A stretch of 64,000 nucleotides of DNA from Rhizobium sp. 007 (GTDB lineage: Bacteria > Pseudomonadota > Alphaproteobacteria > Rhizobiales > Rhizobiaceae): assembly GCF_015353075.1 (NCBI RefSeq), contig NZ_CP064188.1, positions 1,116,001 through 1,180,000 on the forward strand, written 5' to 3'. The notes under the pieces are model-generated. The model had not been told where the DNA came from, did not search any database, and saw only the letters and a program-made list of their open reading frames with translations. Below, one piece after another: positions 50,013 through 58,849 of the stretch (positions within the stretch are counted from its first letter, which is position 1; every line of letters begins with the position of its first letter). The translations under genes and the position numbers were made by a program.

Positions 50013-50760
50013 CCGGCACGGTGCGCATCATATCCGGCAGATCCGTGCAGATACCCAGCACCGGCAGCTTCATGATCTCATCGAGGATCGGCCGTCTTTC
50101 CTCATGCCACAAAACGATCTCGCGGCCTGTTGCGAAGGCGCGCTCCATCAGTGCCGGGGTGACCAGATCCTGCGGCCGCTCGCCGGCGCGCTCCCAGCAA
50201 AGATGCAAGATATCGGCATCCGCCTCGTCGCCGATCACGTGCGGATTATCGCCGACGCGAACAAGCACAGACAGCGGAAAGTCGCAACCGGCCTCGCGAA
50301 GCTCGCGGACCTGTGCGATGTCGAAGGAGCCGAGGCAGGCGAAGCGCTGGCCCTTTTCGAGCAGTTGCTGCCAGCAAGGGAGGCCGCTTCCCGGTGCTTT
50401 CAGCTCAATATAGAGCCCGGTTCCGGTCGCGCGGCCAAGGGCGGCGACCGCCTCGAAGGTCGGGACGTCGACGCCGTCCAGCGCGGCAAGCTCGGTTGCG
50501 ATCATCTCCGAAATACGCTTGTCCACGCCGAAGACGCGCTCGAGATGGTCGTCATGGGAAACGACGACTACGCCGTCCTTGGTCAACTGCGTGTCGAGCT
50601 CCCACATTTCTGCCCCGAGGTCCGCCGCCAGACGGAAGGCGGCGAGCGTATTTTCGCGGGCATGCCCGCTTGCGCCACGATGGCCGATGCAGAGAGGCAG
50701 CCGGCCCTTGCCGGCGGGCCAGCCATAGCGCTCGAAGAAGGCTGAGAAATCGCGTTGCAT
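49981..50760 (-). CDS. Glycerophosphodiester phosphodiesterase (UgpQ/AccF-like)
   Basis: A 259-residue GDPD TIM-barrel enzyme hydrolysing glycerophosphodiesters to an alcohol and glycerol phosphate. The catalytic residues are visible: His27 and Arg28 in GHRGA, ENT at 36-38, Glu54 and Asp56 in WELDTQ, and His69 in SHDD. Without a signal peptide it is cytoplasmic. It follows the ABC ATPase gene with an ATGA overlap, exactly the ugpC-ugpQ arrangement of E. coli, and precedes a LacI and a monophosphatase gene. The imported substrate is thus likely a phosphodiester. Confidence 0.92.
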   Translation of the reverse strand: MQRDFSAFFERYGWPAGKGRLPLCIGHRGASGHARENTLAAFRLAADLGAEMWELDTQLTKDGVVVVSHDDHLERVFGVDKRISEMIATELAALDGVDVPTFEAVAALGRATGTGLYIELKAPGSGLPCWQQLLEKGQRFACLGSFDIAQVRELREAGCDFPLSVLVRVGDNPHVIGDEADADILHLCWERAGERPQDLVTPALMERAFATGREIVLWHEERRPILDEIMKLPVLGICTDLPDMMRTVPGGERAFGRQG

Positions 50761-51815
50761 CAGAGCCTCCGTCCGTCTTCGTCGAAAATGAGCACGTTGC
50801 GGCTGTCGATTGCCCAGGTGACCTCGTCGCCGATCTTGATGTCGTGGCGGACCGGCTGGATGGAGCGCAGCAGTGGTCCCCCGGCAAGCCGCACGTCATA
50901 AAGATTTTCACGGCCCTGCGTTTCGGCGAAGTTCACGACGCCTGTGACCGGCACGTCGCCGGTTGGATTGTAGTGCTCCGGCCGCACGCCGAGTATCAGC
51001 TTGGCGCCATCCGAGGCGTCCACGCAAGCGGGGAGTGGAACTTTGATCTCGCTGCCTGGAATGGAGAAGACACCCTTTGCCGCCACGCCGTGCAGGAAGG
51101 TGATCGGCGGGTTTCCCAGGAAGCCGGCAACGAAGGCGGTGCGCGGGTCGTTATACATCTCTGCCGGTGTTGCAATCTGTATGATCTCACCTTCCTTCAT
51201 GATGGCGATGCGGTCGCACATGCTCATGGCTTCCACCTGGTCGTGGGTGACCAGGATCGCGGTGATGCCCGTCTCGCGCTGGATGCGACGGATTTCCGAG
51301 CGCATCTCCAGCCGGAGCTTTGCGTCGAGATTGGCGAGCGGCTCGTCGAGAAGCAGGACGTCCGGTTTGCGGATCAGCGCGCGGGCGAGCGCCACGCGCT
51401 GCTGCTGCCCGCCGGAAAGCTCAGAGGGGCGGCGGCCCATCAGGTTGCCGATCTGCACGAGAGCAGCGATGCGGTCGACCTCCTTGCGGATGTCGGCTGA
51501 GGGCATTGCCTTGACCCTCAGCGGAAAGCCGATGTTTTCGGCAACCGTCATGTGCGGATAGAGCGCGTAGGACTGAAACACGACGCCGATATTGCGCACC
51601 TGGCTCGGAAGATCGGTAACATCGCGGTCGCCGAACAGGATGCGGCCCCCGGTCGGGCGATGGATGCCGCAGATGGCAAAGAGCGTCGTCGACTTGCCGC
51701 AGCCTGACGGACCGAGCAGGGCTAGCATCTCGCCGTGAGCCACTTCCAGGTTCATGTTCTCGATGACCTTGGTGGCGCCGAAGCTCTTCGAGAAATTGTC
51801 GAGGAGGATACGCAT
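50760..51815 (-). CDS. Sugar-type ABC importer ATPase (UgpC/MalK-like)
   Basis: A 351-residue ATPase. Walker A is GPSGCGKS at residues 35-42, signature ELSGGQQQR, Walker B LLDEPLANLD and switch VTHDQVEAMSMCDRIAIM. A C-terminal TOBE region with LGVRPEHYNPTGD follows. It overlaps both neighbours by four bases (permease before, diesterase after), so translation is coupled through the operon. Confidence 0.94.
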   Translation of the reverse strand: MRILLDNFSKSFGATKVIENMNLEVAHGEMLALLGPSGCGKSTTLFAICGIHRPTGGRILFGDRDVTDLPSQVRNIGVVFQSYALYPHMTVAENIGFPLRVKAMPSADIRKEVDRIAALVQIGNLMGRRPSELSGGQQQRVALARALIRKPDVLLLDEPLANLDAKLRLEMRSEIRRIQRETGITAILVTHDQVEAMSMCDRIAIMKEGEIIQIATPAEMYNDPRTAFVAGFLGNPPITFLHGVAAKGVFSIPGSEIKVPLPACVDASDGAKLILGVRPEHYNPTGDVPVTGVVNFAETQGRENLYDVRLAGGPLLRSIQPVRHDIKIGDEVTWAIDSRNVLIFDEDGRRL

Positions 51816-52657
51816 CAGCCTTTGCTCCCGCCGCCATAGATATTCATGAGATATTTGTGGAAGAATCCGTAAAGCAGCAGCACCGGGATCACGTAGAACA
51901 CGCCTACCGCCTTGAAGGTGCCGAAGTCGAAATTGTTGTCATCGGCGATCAGCCCCGAAAGGTAGACCGAGAGCACCTGTACCTGACCGCCTGGGGCCAA
52001 TACCTGCGGCAGGATGAATTCTCCCCAGCCCGAAAGGAAGGAGAAGAGCGCCAGCGCCATGATCGCCGGACGCACCTGCGGCAGCACGAGACTGCGCCAG
52101 ACCCGGAAGCGCGAGGCGCCGTCGACGACACCGGCCATTTCTATCTCCCAGGGCACGCTGTCGTAGAAGCCTTTCATCAGCCATATGCCGAGTGGCAGGT
52201 CGATCGCGGCCTTCACAAGGATGACGCCGATCAGTGAATTATAGAGGCCGACCATCTGCAGTACGATGAAGATCGCGATGATGAGTGTGACCGACGGGAA
52301 GGCGTGCAGCACCATGACGCCGGCAAGGAAGAAGCCGCGGGCAGGCACGTTCAACCGCGACAGCACATAGCCCGCCATGGAAGAGACAAGGAGTACGACG
52401 GCCGTCGTACTCGCCGTGAAGATCAGCGTGTTCAGCGTCACCAGCCAGATGTTCGGCCTTCCAGGCGGCGTCTGCCAAAGGAATGTCCAGTGCCGCAGGG
52501 TAAGCGTATCCGGCATCAGCGCCGCCGGTTGCTTGTCGGTGATCGTATCGATGAAGAGATAGGCATACATCAGCACCAGCGGCAGGCTGACGATGGCGAG
52601 CGCCAGAACGACCGGCCAGGTGCGGTAGTTCGCCGAGGGCTGCGATTTCTCCGCCAT
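51815..52657 (-). CDS. Sugar-type ABC importer permease (MalG-like)
   Basis: A 280-residue permease with six helices. An N-terminal helix at about residues 17-35 is followed by the periplasmic loop LRHWTFLWQTPPGRPN, then the EAA-type segment WEIEMAGVVDGASRFRVWRSLVLP near residues 180-203. ATG 52657 with GAGGA upstream is used in place of a TTG two codons earlier. It starts two bases after the partner permease stop. Confidence 0.92.
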   Translation of the reverse strand: MAEKSQPSANYRTWPVVLALAIVSLPLVLMYAYLFIDTITDKQPAALMPDTLTLRHWTFLWQTPPGRPNIWLVTLNTLIFTASTTAVVLLVSSMAGYVLSRLNVPARGFFLAGVMVLHAFPSVTLIIAIFIVLQMVGLYNSLIGVILVKAAIDLPLGIWLMKGFYDSVPWEIEMAGVVDGASRFRVWRSLVLPQVRPAIMALALFSFLSGWGEFILPQVLAPGGQVQVLSVYLSGLIADDNNFDFGTFKAVGVFYVIPVLLLYGFFHKYLMNIYGGGSKG

Positions 52658-52659
52658 GA

Positions 52660-53961
52660 TCAATCCTCGATGAGCGGCCGCGCAACCAGCGTGGCGTAAT
52701 TGAAGACGCGCAGATAGGCGAGCGACAGGATGATGCCGATAATCACGAGGACCAGCGCCATAGCGGCGCCAAGGCCATATTCCAGATTGCCGGCATAGTT
52801 ATTGAGCGCCGTGTGATAGGCGGCAAGCGACCAGACTTCGGTCGCCTTGCCCGGCCCGCCGCGGGTCGAAAGGAGGATTTCGTTGAAGGAGGCAAGCAGC
52901 GACAGCGTCTGGTAGCAGGTGACGAACAGGATCGGCCAGCGCATCTGCGGCAGGATGATGTAGCGGATCTGCTGCCAGCGGCTGGCGCCGTCCACCTCGC
53001 TTGCGAAGAACTGGCTCTTCGGGATCGCCTTCAGCGCCGAGGAAAAGACCAGCATGCCCATCGAGGCGCCGATGAAGCCGTTGATCAGCACCACGAAGAG
53101 CCAAGCGTTATAAGCGTTGTCGAGAAGATAGTTCTTCGGCGAGTAGCCGAACTTGCCCATGAAGGTGGAGATGAAGCCGGTATCCCAGGCGAGCCATTTC
53201 CACATCAGCACATAGATAACGACGGGCGTGATGCGCGGCAGGAGCCAGACGGAGCGAAAAATCGTTGCCTGCGTGTTCGGCATGTAGTGAGTCCAGATCG
53301 CCAGGAGCATGGCGTAGCTCGTGTTGAAGAGCACGAGCACAAGGGCGACGTAGAGCAATGTGTTGAAAAGGATCTGCGCCATGTCCGGTGACGAGGCGAT
53401 GCGCGAGAAGTTCTCCGTCGTCCAGCTCCAGCCGGTATAGGTCGCGCTGGCGAGGCCTTCCTTCTGTTCCGACGTCATCTTGAAGCCGAACTTGTCGAGC
53501 GAGGCGAAAAGGTCCTCCTTGCTCGAGAAACGCAGATTGGCAACGGAGCGGTTGAACTGCTCTGAGATTTGCTTGACGTCCCGGGTCGACGGCCGGTCGT
53601 TAAGATCCTTGATCATGCGCTCGGCTTCGCGGCGCGAGGAGAAGACCTCACCGAGATGTTTTTCGCGCAGCTCCGTGGCGATGCCAGGCCCAAGCGCAAG
53701 GCCCTCGACGCCTTTGATACCCTCCTCGTCGATCGCGTAGCGCGGCTCGGTAAGCTGCTGCACGACCTCCGGCATCTCGTCCTTGAGCGCGATGAGCGAA
53801 TTTGGGGCGATCTGGTAGGCGCCGCCCGAAATGCCCGTGGCGGTCGTCATGTTCGTGAAGGAAAAGACGGCGGTTAGCACTACCGGCATCAAGAAGAACA
53901 GCACAATCATGATCGCGGCCGGCGCGATCATTATGAGCCCGAGCGTTCTGGACGATCTCAT
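52660..53961 (-). CDS. Sugar-type ABC importer permease (MalF-like) with large periplasmic insertion
   Basis: A 433-residue permease, about 130 residues longer than usual family members. Helix 1 (about 8-32) is followed by a hydrophilic, charged region to about residue 190 (LREKHLGEVFSSRREAERM, VKQISEQFNRSVANL), then five helices with EAA-type ASEVDGASRWQQIRYIILP. Such a loop recalls the extra P2 domain of E. coli MalF, which contacts the binding protein, though the sequence differs. It lies 55 bases after the binding-protein gene. Confidence 0.9.
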   Translation of the reverse strand: MRSSRTLGLIMIAPAAIMIVLFFLMPVVLTAVFSFTNMTTATGISGGAYQIAPNSLIALKDEMPEVVQQLTEPRYAIDEEGIKGVEGLALGPGIATELREKHLGEVFSSRREAERMIKDLNDRPSTRDVKQISEQFNRSVANLRFSSKEDLFASLDKFGFKMTSEQKEGLASATYTGWSWTTENFSRIASSPDMAQILFNTLLYVALVLVLFNTSYAMLLAIWTHYMPNTQATIFRSVWLLPRITPVVIYVLMWKWLAWDTGFISTFMGKFGYSPKNYLLDNAYNAWLFVVLINGFIGASMGMLVFSSALKAIPKSQFFASEVDGASRWQQIRYIILPQMRWPILFVTCYQTLSLLASFNEILLSTRGGPGKATEVWSLAAYHTALNNYAGNLEYGLGAAMALVLVIIGIILSLAYLRVFNYATLVARPLIED

Positions 53962-54016
53962 GAAAGCCTCCGCAAAATGTCCGGGCGGATGAGGCCGCCC
54001 GGAGGCTTGCCTGCGC

Positions 54017-55363
54017 TTAGCGGATGATGATTTTGTCGCCGAGCGTGTTTTTCAGCTCGCCTTCTACGTCGTTGACGGCAGCATCGACGCTCTTGGCGCC
54101 TGTCCAGGAGGCCTCGAGGCCCTTCCACATGATGTTCCAGTAGGTGCCGAAATCGGCATTGTTGGGCATCGCGTTGGCGTAGGGCAGAAGCCGCTCGGTG
54201 GCTTCGCGCGTCCAGCGGTCGGAGGAGTAGAGCTCGATCTCGGTTTCCGACTTCGAAATGCCGAGATGAGCGGACTTGACCGCATGCAGCACATTGATGC
54301 GCGGCTCGGAGGCGATCTTGATCAACTGGGCGGCAATCTCGGTGTCGTCCTTGTCGTGGCCCGAGGTCAGAAGATAGACGAGCGGATGCGTCAGCGTGTT
54401 GGCTTTGCCGCCTTCGCCGGCCGGGATCAGCGTGAAGATGACGTTGCCGAAAAAGTCCTTCAAGCCTTCCTGGTTGACGTAGCGGGCATAATGCCAGGTG
54501 CCGCCGTGCCAGATCCCGGCCTTGCCGGAAGCCACTTCCTTCCACCACTGGTCGGCCGGCATCCCGATATGGTTCTTCTTGGTGACGCCGTCTTTTACAG
54601 CGTCGGCGAAGAATTGGTACGCGCGCTGCATCGCAGCTTTGTCGAAGACCAGCTTGCCGTCTTCTTCCATCGTCCCGCCGAAGCTCGTGTAAAACTGCCA
54701 GAAATCCGGACCGTTGGTGTAGCGCGGGTAGAAGCCATAGCCTGGCTGCACGAGGCCCTTGTCCTGCATCTTCTTGGCGTCTTCCAGCAGGTTCTTCATC
54801 GTGTAGCTGCCGTCCTGGACCTTCTGCGGCAGAGCGTCGAGATCAGCATCGTTATAGCCGATCGCCTTCATGTGAGGCTTCCAGAAGAACATCGGGCGGG
54901 ACTCGGCGTCCTGCGGGATGCCGTAGACCGTGCCGCTGAAGGAGGCAATGTCCATTAGGTTTTCATAGATGTTGTTAAGCGGCCAGGAATCGAGGTCGAC
55001 ATAGTCCTCAATCGGCACGATCAAGCCGGACTGTGCCCAGGGGCCAATGTCCTCGTGGCCGGTGACGACGATGTTCGGAGCGGTTTTCGCCTCGGCGGCA
55101 AGCGTCATCGCCTGCTTGAAGTCCTCCCAGCCGCTATAGGCCTTTTTCTCGACCTTGATCTTGAGGTCTTCGCCCTTGATAGCGGCTTCCCGCTGAAGCT
55201 GCTCGGCTGCAATATCGATTGCGTCGAGGCGATAGACGTCGTTTGGGCCTGTGCCGCCGGCCCAGACCGTAACGGTCAGATCCTTGGCAAAGGACAGGGC
55301 GGTCGTCGAGGCTAGGATGGCGGCCGCGACGGTCATGCACTTCAGTGTCGGCAGAATAGTCAT
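54017..55363 (-). CDS. Sugar-type ABC importer, periplasmic binding protein (family 1)
   Basis: A 448-residue family-1 binding protein. The signal peptide covers residues 1 to about 26 (ALSFA, then KDLTVTVWAGGTG). Features are the hinge and cleft region IVVTGHEDIGPWAQSGLIVP and AGIWHGGTWHYARYVNQEG. The mature protein is rich in Trp and Tyr, as expected for glycoside binding. ATG 55363 is used; a long frame extends upstream without homology. It is the first gene of the eight-gene operon (binding protein, two permeases, ATPase, diesterase, LacI, phosphatase, sulfatase). Its N-terminus does not look like UgpB, so the ligand is probably not plain glycerol 3-phosphate. Confidence 0.92.
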   Translation of the reverse strand: MTILPTLKCMTVAAAILASTTALSFAKDLTVTVWAGGTGPNDVYRLDAIDIAAEQLQREAAIKGEDLKIKVEKKAYSGWEDFKQAMTLAAEAKTAPNIVVTGHEDIGPWAQSGLIVPIEDYVDLDSWPLNNIYENLMDIASFSGTVYGIPQDAESRPMFFWKPHMKAIGYNDADLDALPQKVQDGSYTMKNLLEDAKKMQDKGLVQPGYGFYPRYTNGPDFWQFYTSFGGTMEEDGKLVFDKAAMQRAYQFFADAVKDGVTKKNHIGMPADQWWKEVASGKAGIWHGGTWHYARYVNQEGLKDFFGNVIFTLIPAGEGGKANTLTHPLVYLLTSGHDKDDTEIAAQLIKIASEPRINVLHAVKSAHLGISKSETEIELYSSDRWTREATERLLPYANAMPNNADFGTYWNIMWKGLEASWTGAKSVDAAVNDVEGELKNTLGDKIIIR

Positions 55364-55759
55364 CTCTTCATCTCCCCAGAGATTGGTGCGAGCCTCTTGG
55401 CGGGCCATCACCATTGCTGACGGCCGGCCCGGAGATCCCATGAAAAGCGCGAACGGTTTCCGCTCTAGGGGATCTGCGTAACGACCGCGTGACAAAATTG
55501 AGCACGTGTGCAAAATTATTATGACTCGGCGGGAAAACATTGCAAGCGACGTTTCGCAGCGCGCCGAATCCGGCTTCGAAACACCGTTCGAATGCGAATG
55601 GAACGCTATTCGCTGGGGATCGGTCACATGCCGTTTGCTAGTTCAGCCGGCCCCAAGCCGGATTCCAGCGAGGAGAACAGAATCGCGCTGCGGATATTCC
55701 AACCATCCGGTCGGTCGCTTAAATCTCATCCGGCAGAGGTTTGCGCAACGGTTCCTATT
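55364..55759. other. Promoter region of the diester importer operon
   Basis: About 400 bases separate the binding-protein start from the end of the TetR gene. The part nearest the operon holds a LacI-like palindrome (55498-55513). The rest has no gene that I can support; open frames on both strands have arbitrary composition. Confidence 0.5.
55498..55513. promoter_or_regulatory. Candidate LacI operator of the diester importer operon
   Basis: TTGAGCACGTGTGCAA reads as TTGnnCACGTGnnCAA, a 16-bp palindrome with a central CG as in LacI-family operators. It lies about 135 bases upstream of the binding-protein ATG and is flanked by AAAATT on each side. It is the best candidate site for the LacI protein encoded within the operon. 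Confidence 0.5.
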
Positions 55760-56449
55760 TTATTGAGAGTCATCAAGCAAAGCTCGGACAAAGCTCGTTT
55801 CAGTTACTTCGATCGTTCCCTCGGGCAACTTCAGGATGCGATCGATGGCAGTACCATAGAGCCTGAGGCGATCGTCGAGCATCTTCACGGCCTGCTCGAT
55901 ATTGCCCTCGCGGCTCCTTATCAGGGCCTCGTGCATCACGCTGCTGAGGGAAAGCCGAAAGAGAAGAAGCATCTCTGCGAACGCTTCGGGGTCTGGCGCA
56001 TCGAAGAGACCCTCCTCTGTTCCCTCTCGGAGAACATCGGCCAAAAGCGGGACCACGATGCGGGTCACAGCCTGATCGATGCGGTGGAACAGCACGATGT
56101 TTTCCGGGCGGAAAATGACATCGAATACTGTTCGCAGTTGCGGGGCAAGCTCGACCTTGAGGCGCCGCGATCCGGCGAACAAGGTGTTCAGCCGTCCCAC
56201 GGCGTCGAGCGTAGGATCGTCGAGGAGCGGTCGAATCTCTTCAAGGCTTTCGCGGGCAAGGCGGGCAGCGAATGCTTCAAGCAGCGCCTCCTTGGAAGGA
56301 AAATAGTGATAGAAGGCACCCTTCGACACGCCTGCTTCGCGAATGATGTCGTTAATCGTGGTATGATTGTAGCCATGAGCGAAGAAGAGCCGCTGAGCGC
56401 AATCCAACAATTCGCCCGAGCGGATTTCTGGGTGTTTTTTGACACGCAT
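55760..56449 (-). CDS. TetR-family transcriptional repressor
   Basis: A 229-residue repressor. The helix-turn-helix lies in residues about 10-55 (LLDCAQRLFFAHGYNHTTINDIIREAGVSKGAFYHYFPSKEALL). The ligand domain is helical and not assignable. ATG 56449 faces the HlyD-type efflux gene across 143 bases that contain a perfect TetR-like palindrome (56532-56550). It probably represses itself and the efflux operon. Confidence 0.92.
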   Translation of the reverse strand: MRVKKHPEIRSGELLDCAQRLFFAHGYNHTTINDIIREAGVSKGAFYHYFPSKEALLEAFAARLARESLEEIRPLLDDPTLDAVGRLNTLFAGSRRLKVELAPQLRTVFDVIFRPENIVLFHRIDQAVTRIVVPLLADVLREGTEEGLFDAPDPEAFAEMLLLFRLSLSSVMHEALIRSREGNIEQAVKMLDDRLRLYGTAIDRILKLPEGTIEVTETSFVRALLDDSQ

Positions 56450-56531
56450 AGCGGCGCTCGTTTCTTTCGTATATTCCCCTGACTAGCGGAGCGGAATTCG
56501 ATGCTGCGGCCGAATTCTTCAGCTGTATTCA

Positions 56532-56550
56532 TAGACCGACGGTCGGTCTA
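56532..56550. promoter_or_regulatory. TetR operator palindrome
   Basis: TAGACCGACGGTCGGTCTA is a perfect 19-bp palindrome around a central base. The GACCGnCGGTC type is common among TetR/AcrR-family operators. It lies between divergent promoters, 83 bases from the tetR start and 43 bases from the efflux adaptor start. Confidence 0.8.
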
Positions 56551-56592
56551 ATGCTATAGGGTCGGCAACAGCAGCAGTTCAAGGCAGATGGC

Positions 56593-57600
56593 GTGAAACC
56601 GTTCCGCTTGCTTTCCGTTGTCGTCGCCCTCTCCGTGGCAGGCGGTTTGGCTGCTTGGTACGTCTGGCGCCCCATCCCCGTATCGGTCGTCGTCCCCGCG
56701 CGTGGTAGTGCTGCCGAAATCGTCTATGCCAGTGGCGTTGTCGAACCTCTCACTTGGGCAAAAGTCACGCCGCTGGTGCGCGAACGGATCGTCGAGCAAT
56801 GCAACTGCGAAGGTGCAGCCGTAAAAAAGGGCGACATACTTGCTCGCCTCGATGATAGCGAGGCGAGGGCGGCCCTTGCCGAACTCGAGGCGCGGCTCGC
56901 GCTGGCGGAGCAGGAATTTCGGCGCTACAATTTGATGCTGGAGAAAAACACCGCAGCCCAGCAGTCAGTCGACCGGGCAAGCAGTGAGGTGGAGCAGCTC
57001 AAGGCGCTGGCCGCCGGCCAAAGGGCGCGCCTTGACAGCTATATCATTCGCGCTCCGATCGATGGTGTCGTGCTTCGCCAGGACGGCGAGGTGGGCGAGG
57101 TCGCAGATCTAGGAACGGCGCTCTTCTGGGTCGGGGAACAAAAACCGCTGCTCGTGGTCGCCGATGTCAACGAGGAGGATATTCCGCGGCTCCGGCTGGG
57201 GCAGAAGGCCCTGCTCAAATCGGATGCCTTCAAGGATCAGACCCTCGATGCAACCGTCAGCAGCATAACGCCGAAGGGCGATCCGGTGACGAAGACTTAT
57301 CGCGTGAAGCTGCGTCTTCCCGACGACACGCCGCTGATGATCGGTATGTCGACCGATGTGAACGTCATCGTCCACGTCTCGGAAAACGCATTGCTGGTCC
57401 CCACCGTTGCGATGCAGACTGAGAAGGTCTTCACCGTCGAAGGAAACTCTGCCCGGCTACGTGAGATCAAAACCGGTATCCGCGGCCCGAGTGGCATCGA
57501 GATTAGGTCCGGTCTGGATGAAAAGGCGCGGGTGATTTCACCGTTTCCGCAAGATCTGAAGGATGGGGCCTGGGTCAAGATAACCGGTGCTGCGAAGTGA
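56593..57600 (+). CDS. HlyD/MacA-type periplasmic adaptor of an ABC exporter
   Basis: A 335-residue membrane-fusion protein. An N-terminal membrane anchor (residues about 5-26) is followed by a biotinyl-lipoyl-like half (VVEPLTWAKV, VKKGDILARLDDSEARAALAELEARLALAEQEFRRY), an alpha-hairpin and the second lipoyl half (IIRAPIDGVVLRQDGEVGEV). The C-terminal beta-barrel region has PTVAMQ and VFTVEGN. It starts with GTG 56593. With the permease and ATPase that follow, it forms a DevBCA/MacAB-like exporter; no outer-membrane partner is encoded nearby. Confidence 0.9.
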   Translation: MKPFRLLSVVVALSVAGGLAAWYVWRPIPVSVVVPARGSAAEIVYASGVVEPLTWAKVTPLVRERIVEQCNCEGAAVKKGDILARLDDSEARAALAELEARLALAEQEFRRYNLMLEKNTAAQQSVDRASSEVEQLKALAAGQRARLDSYIIRAPIDGVVLRQDGEVGEVADLGTALFWVGEQKPLLVVADVNEEDIPRLRLGQKALLKSDAFKDQTLDATVSSITPKGDPVTKTYRVKLRLPDDTPLMIGMSTDVNVIVHVSENALLVPTVAMQTEKVFTVEGNSARLREIKTGIRGPSGIEIRSGLDEKARVISPFPQDLKDGAWVKITGAAK

Positions 57601-57607
57601 GGTTACG

Positions 57608-58849
57608 ATGCGGCTGATTTTCGAGATCGCCGTCACCCATATTGCCGGCCGCGGCCGGCAGACACTTGTTGCCGTGTTCGGCGTTGCCGTCGGTGTCGGC
57701 TTTTCCATCGCCATGGCGGCACTCATGCAGGGCGGCCAGGACGATTTTGTGGAACAGTTGATCAATACCATGCCGCATGTCGAGATCACCGACGAGCAGC
57801 GAACGGCGCGACGGCAGCCTGCCGAAACCGTATTCCGTACGACGGAGATCTTCGGACTGAGGCCGCGGGAGGACCGCCGCGGCATCATCAATCCGACTGC
57901 CGCGCGCTCCTGGCTCGAGGCATGGATACCCGGCCGGCTCGCACCAGACCTGAAGCTGCAAGGTGTCATTCGTTACTCCAGCCGCGAGGTCGGAGCATCG
58001 GTGATCGGCATCGAACCGGTCGCCGAGCGCAGCGTTTCACCTATCCTCGGCGATTTCGTGGAGGGAAGTTTCGGAGCCCTTGCGGCAGGCGGGAACAATA
58101 TCGTCATCGGCGATACGATGGCAAAACGCCTCGGCGCCGGACTGAACGATACAGTCGCCGCGGTTTCGTCCGAGGGACTCACGCGCAATTTCAAGATCGT
58201 CGGCCTCTTTCATACCGGCACGACCGCGCGGGATGAGGGCGAAGCTTATGTACTGCTGAAGAACGCGCAGATCTTGAGCGCGCGCACCAACGCCATCAAT
58301 GAGATCCGCATCAAGCTTGCCAATCCCGATGACGCACCAGTGGTGGCGCGCCGGATCGAGGCCGAACTCGGCTACAGGGCCGAGGCTTGGCAGGAGGCCA
58401 ATGAATCGCTCCTCGAAGCGCTCGTGATCCGCAATGTCATCATGTACACCGTTGTCGCAGCAATCATGCTGGTCGCTGGTTTTGGCATCTATAATATTAT
58501 CTCGACGATTACTCACGAAAAGGCGCGCGATATCGCCATCATGAAGTCGCTCGGTTTTGCCGAGGCGGACATGCGGCGCCTGTTTCTGCTCGAAGGTGTC
58601 GCCATCGGGGCCGGCGGATCGGCGCTCGGTTGGCTGCTTGGCTTCGCGCTCGTCTATGCCTTGTCCCTGGTGCGCTTCGAGCTTGCCGCGACGGGACAGG
58701 AAATGACACGCCTGCCGATTGCCTGGAGCATTCTGCATTACGTGATCGCCTCTGGTTTCGCGCTCAGTTCGGCGGCTTTTGCCGGCTATCTCCCGGCTAG
58801 GCGTGCTGCACGCCTTAATCCCGTGGATATCATAAGGGGTGCGACATGA
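57608..58849 (+). CDS. ABC exporter permease, FtsX/MacB type
   Basis: A 413-residue inner-membrane protein with the FtsX/MacB plan. Helix 1 (about 18-38) is followed by a large periplasmic domain (about 45-270), then three helices with IISTITHEKARDIAIMKSLGFAEADMRRLFLLEG, characteristic of this family, and a terminal PARRAARLNPVDIIRG. ATG 57608 has GAGG upstream; an alternative start seven codons earlier overlaps the adaptor stop. The stop overlaps the ATPase start as ATGA. Confidence 0.92.
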   Translation: MRLIFEIAVTHIAGRGRQTLVAVFGVAVGVGFSIAMAALMQGGQDDFVEQLINTMPHVEITDEQRTARRQPAETVFRTTEIFGLRPREDRRGIINPTAARSWLEAWIPGRLAPDLKLQGVIRYSSREVGASVIGIEPVAERSVSPILGDFVEGSFGALAAGGNNIVIGDTMAKRLGAGLNDTVAAVSSEGLTRNFKIVGLFHTGTTARDEGEAYVLLKNAQILSARTNAINEIRIKLANPDDAPVVARRIEAELGYRAEAWQEANESLLEALVIRNVIMYTVVAAIMLVAGFGIYNIISTITHEKARDIAIMKSLGFAEADMRRLFLLEGVAIGAGGSALGWLLGFALVYALSLVRFELAATGQEMTRLPIAWSILHYVIASGFALSSAAFAGYLPARRAARLNPVDIIRGAT

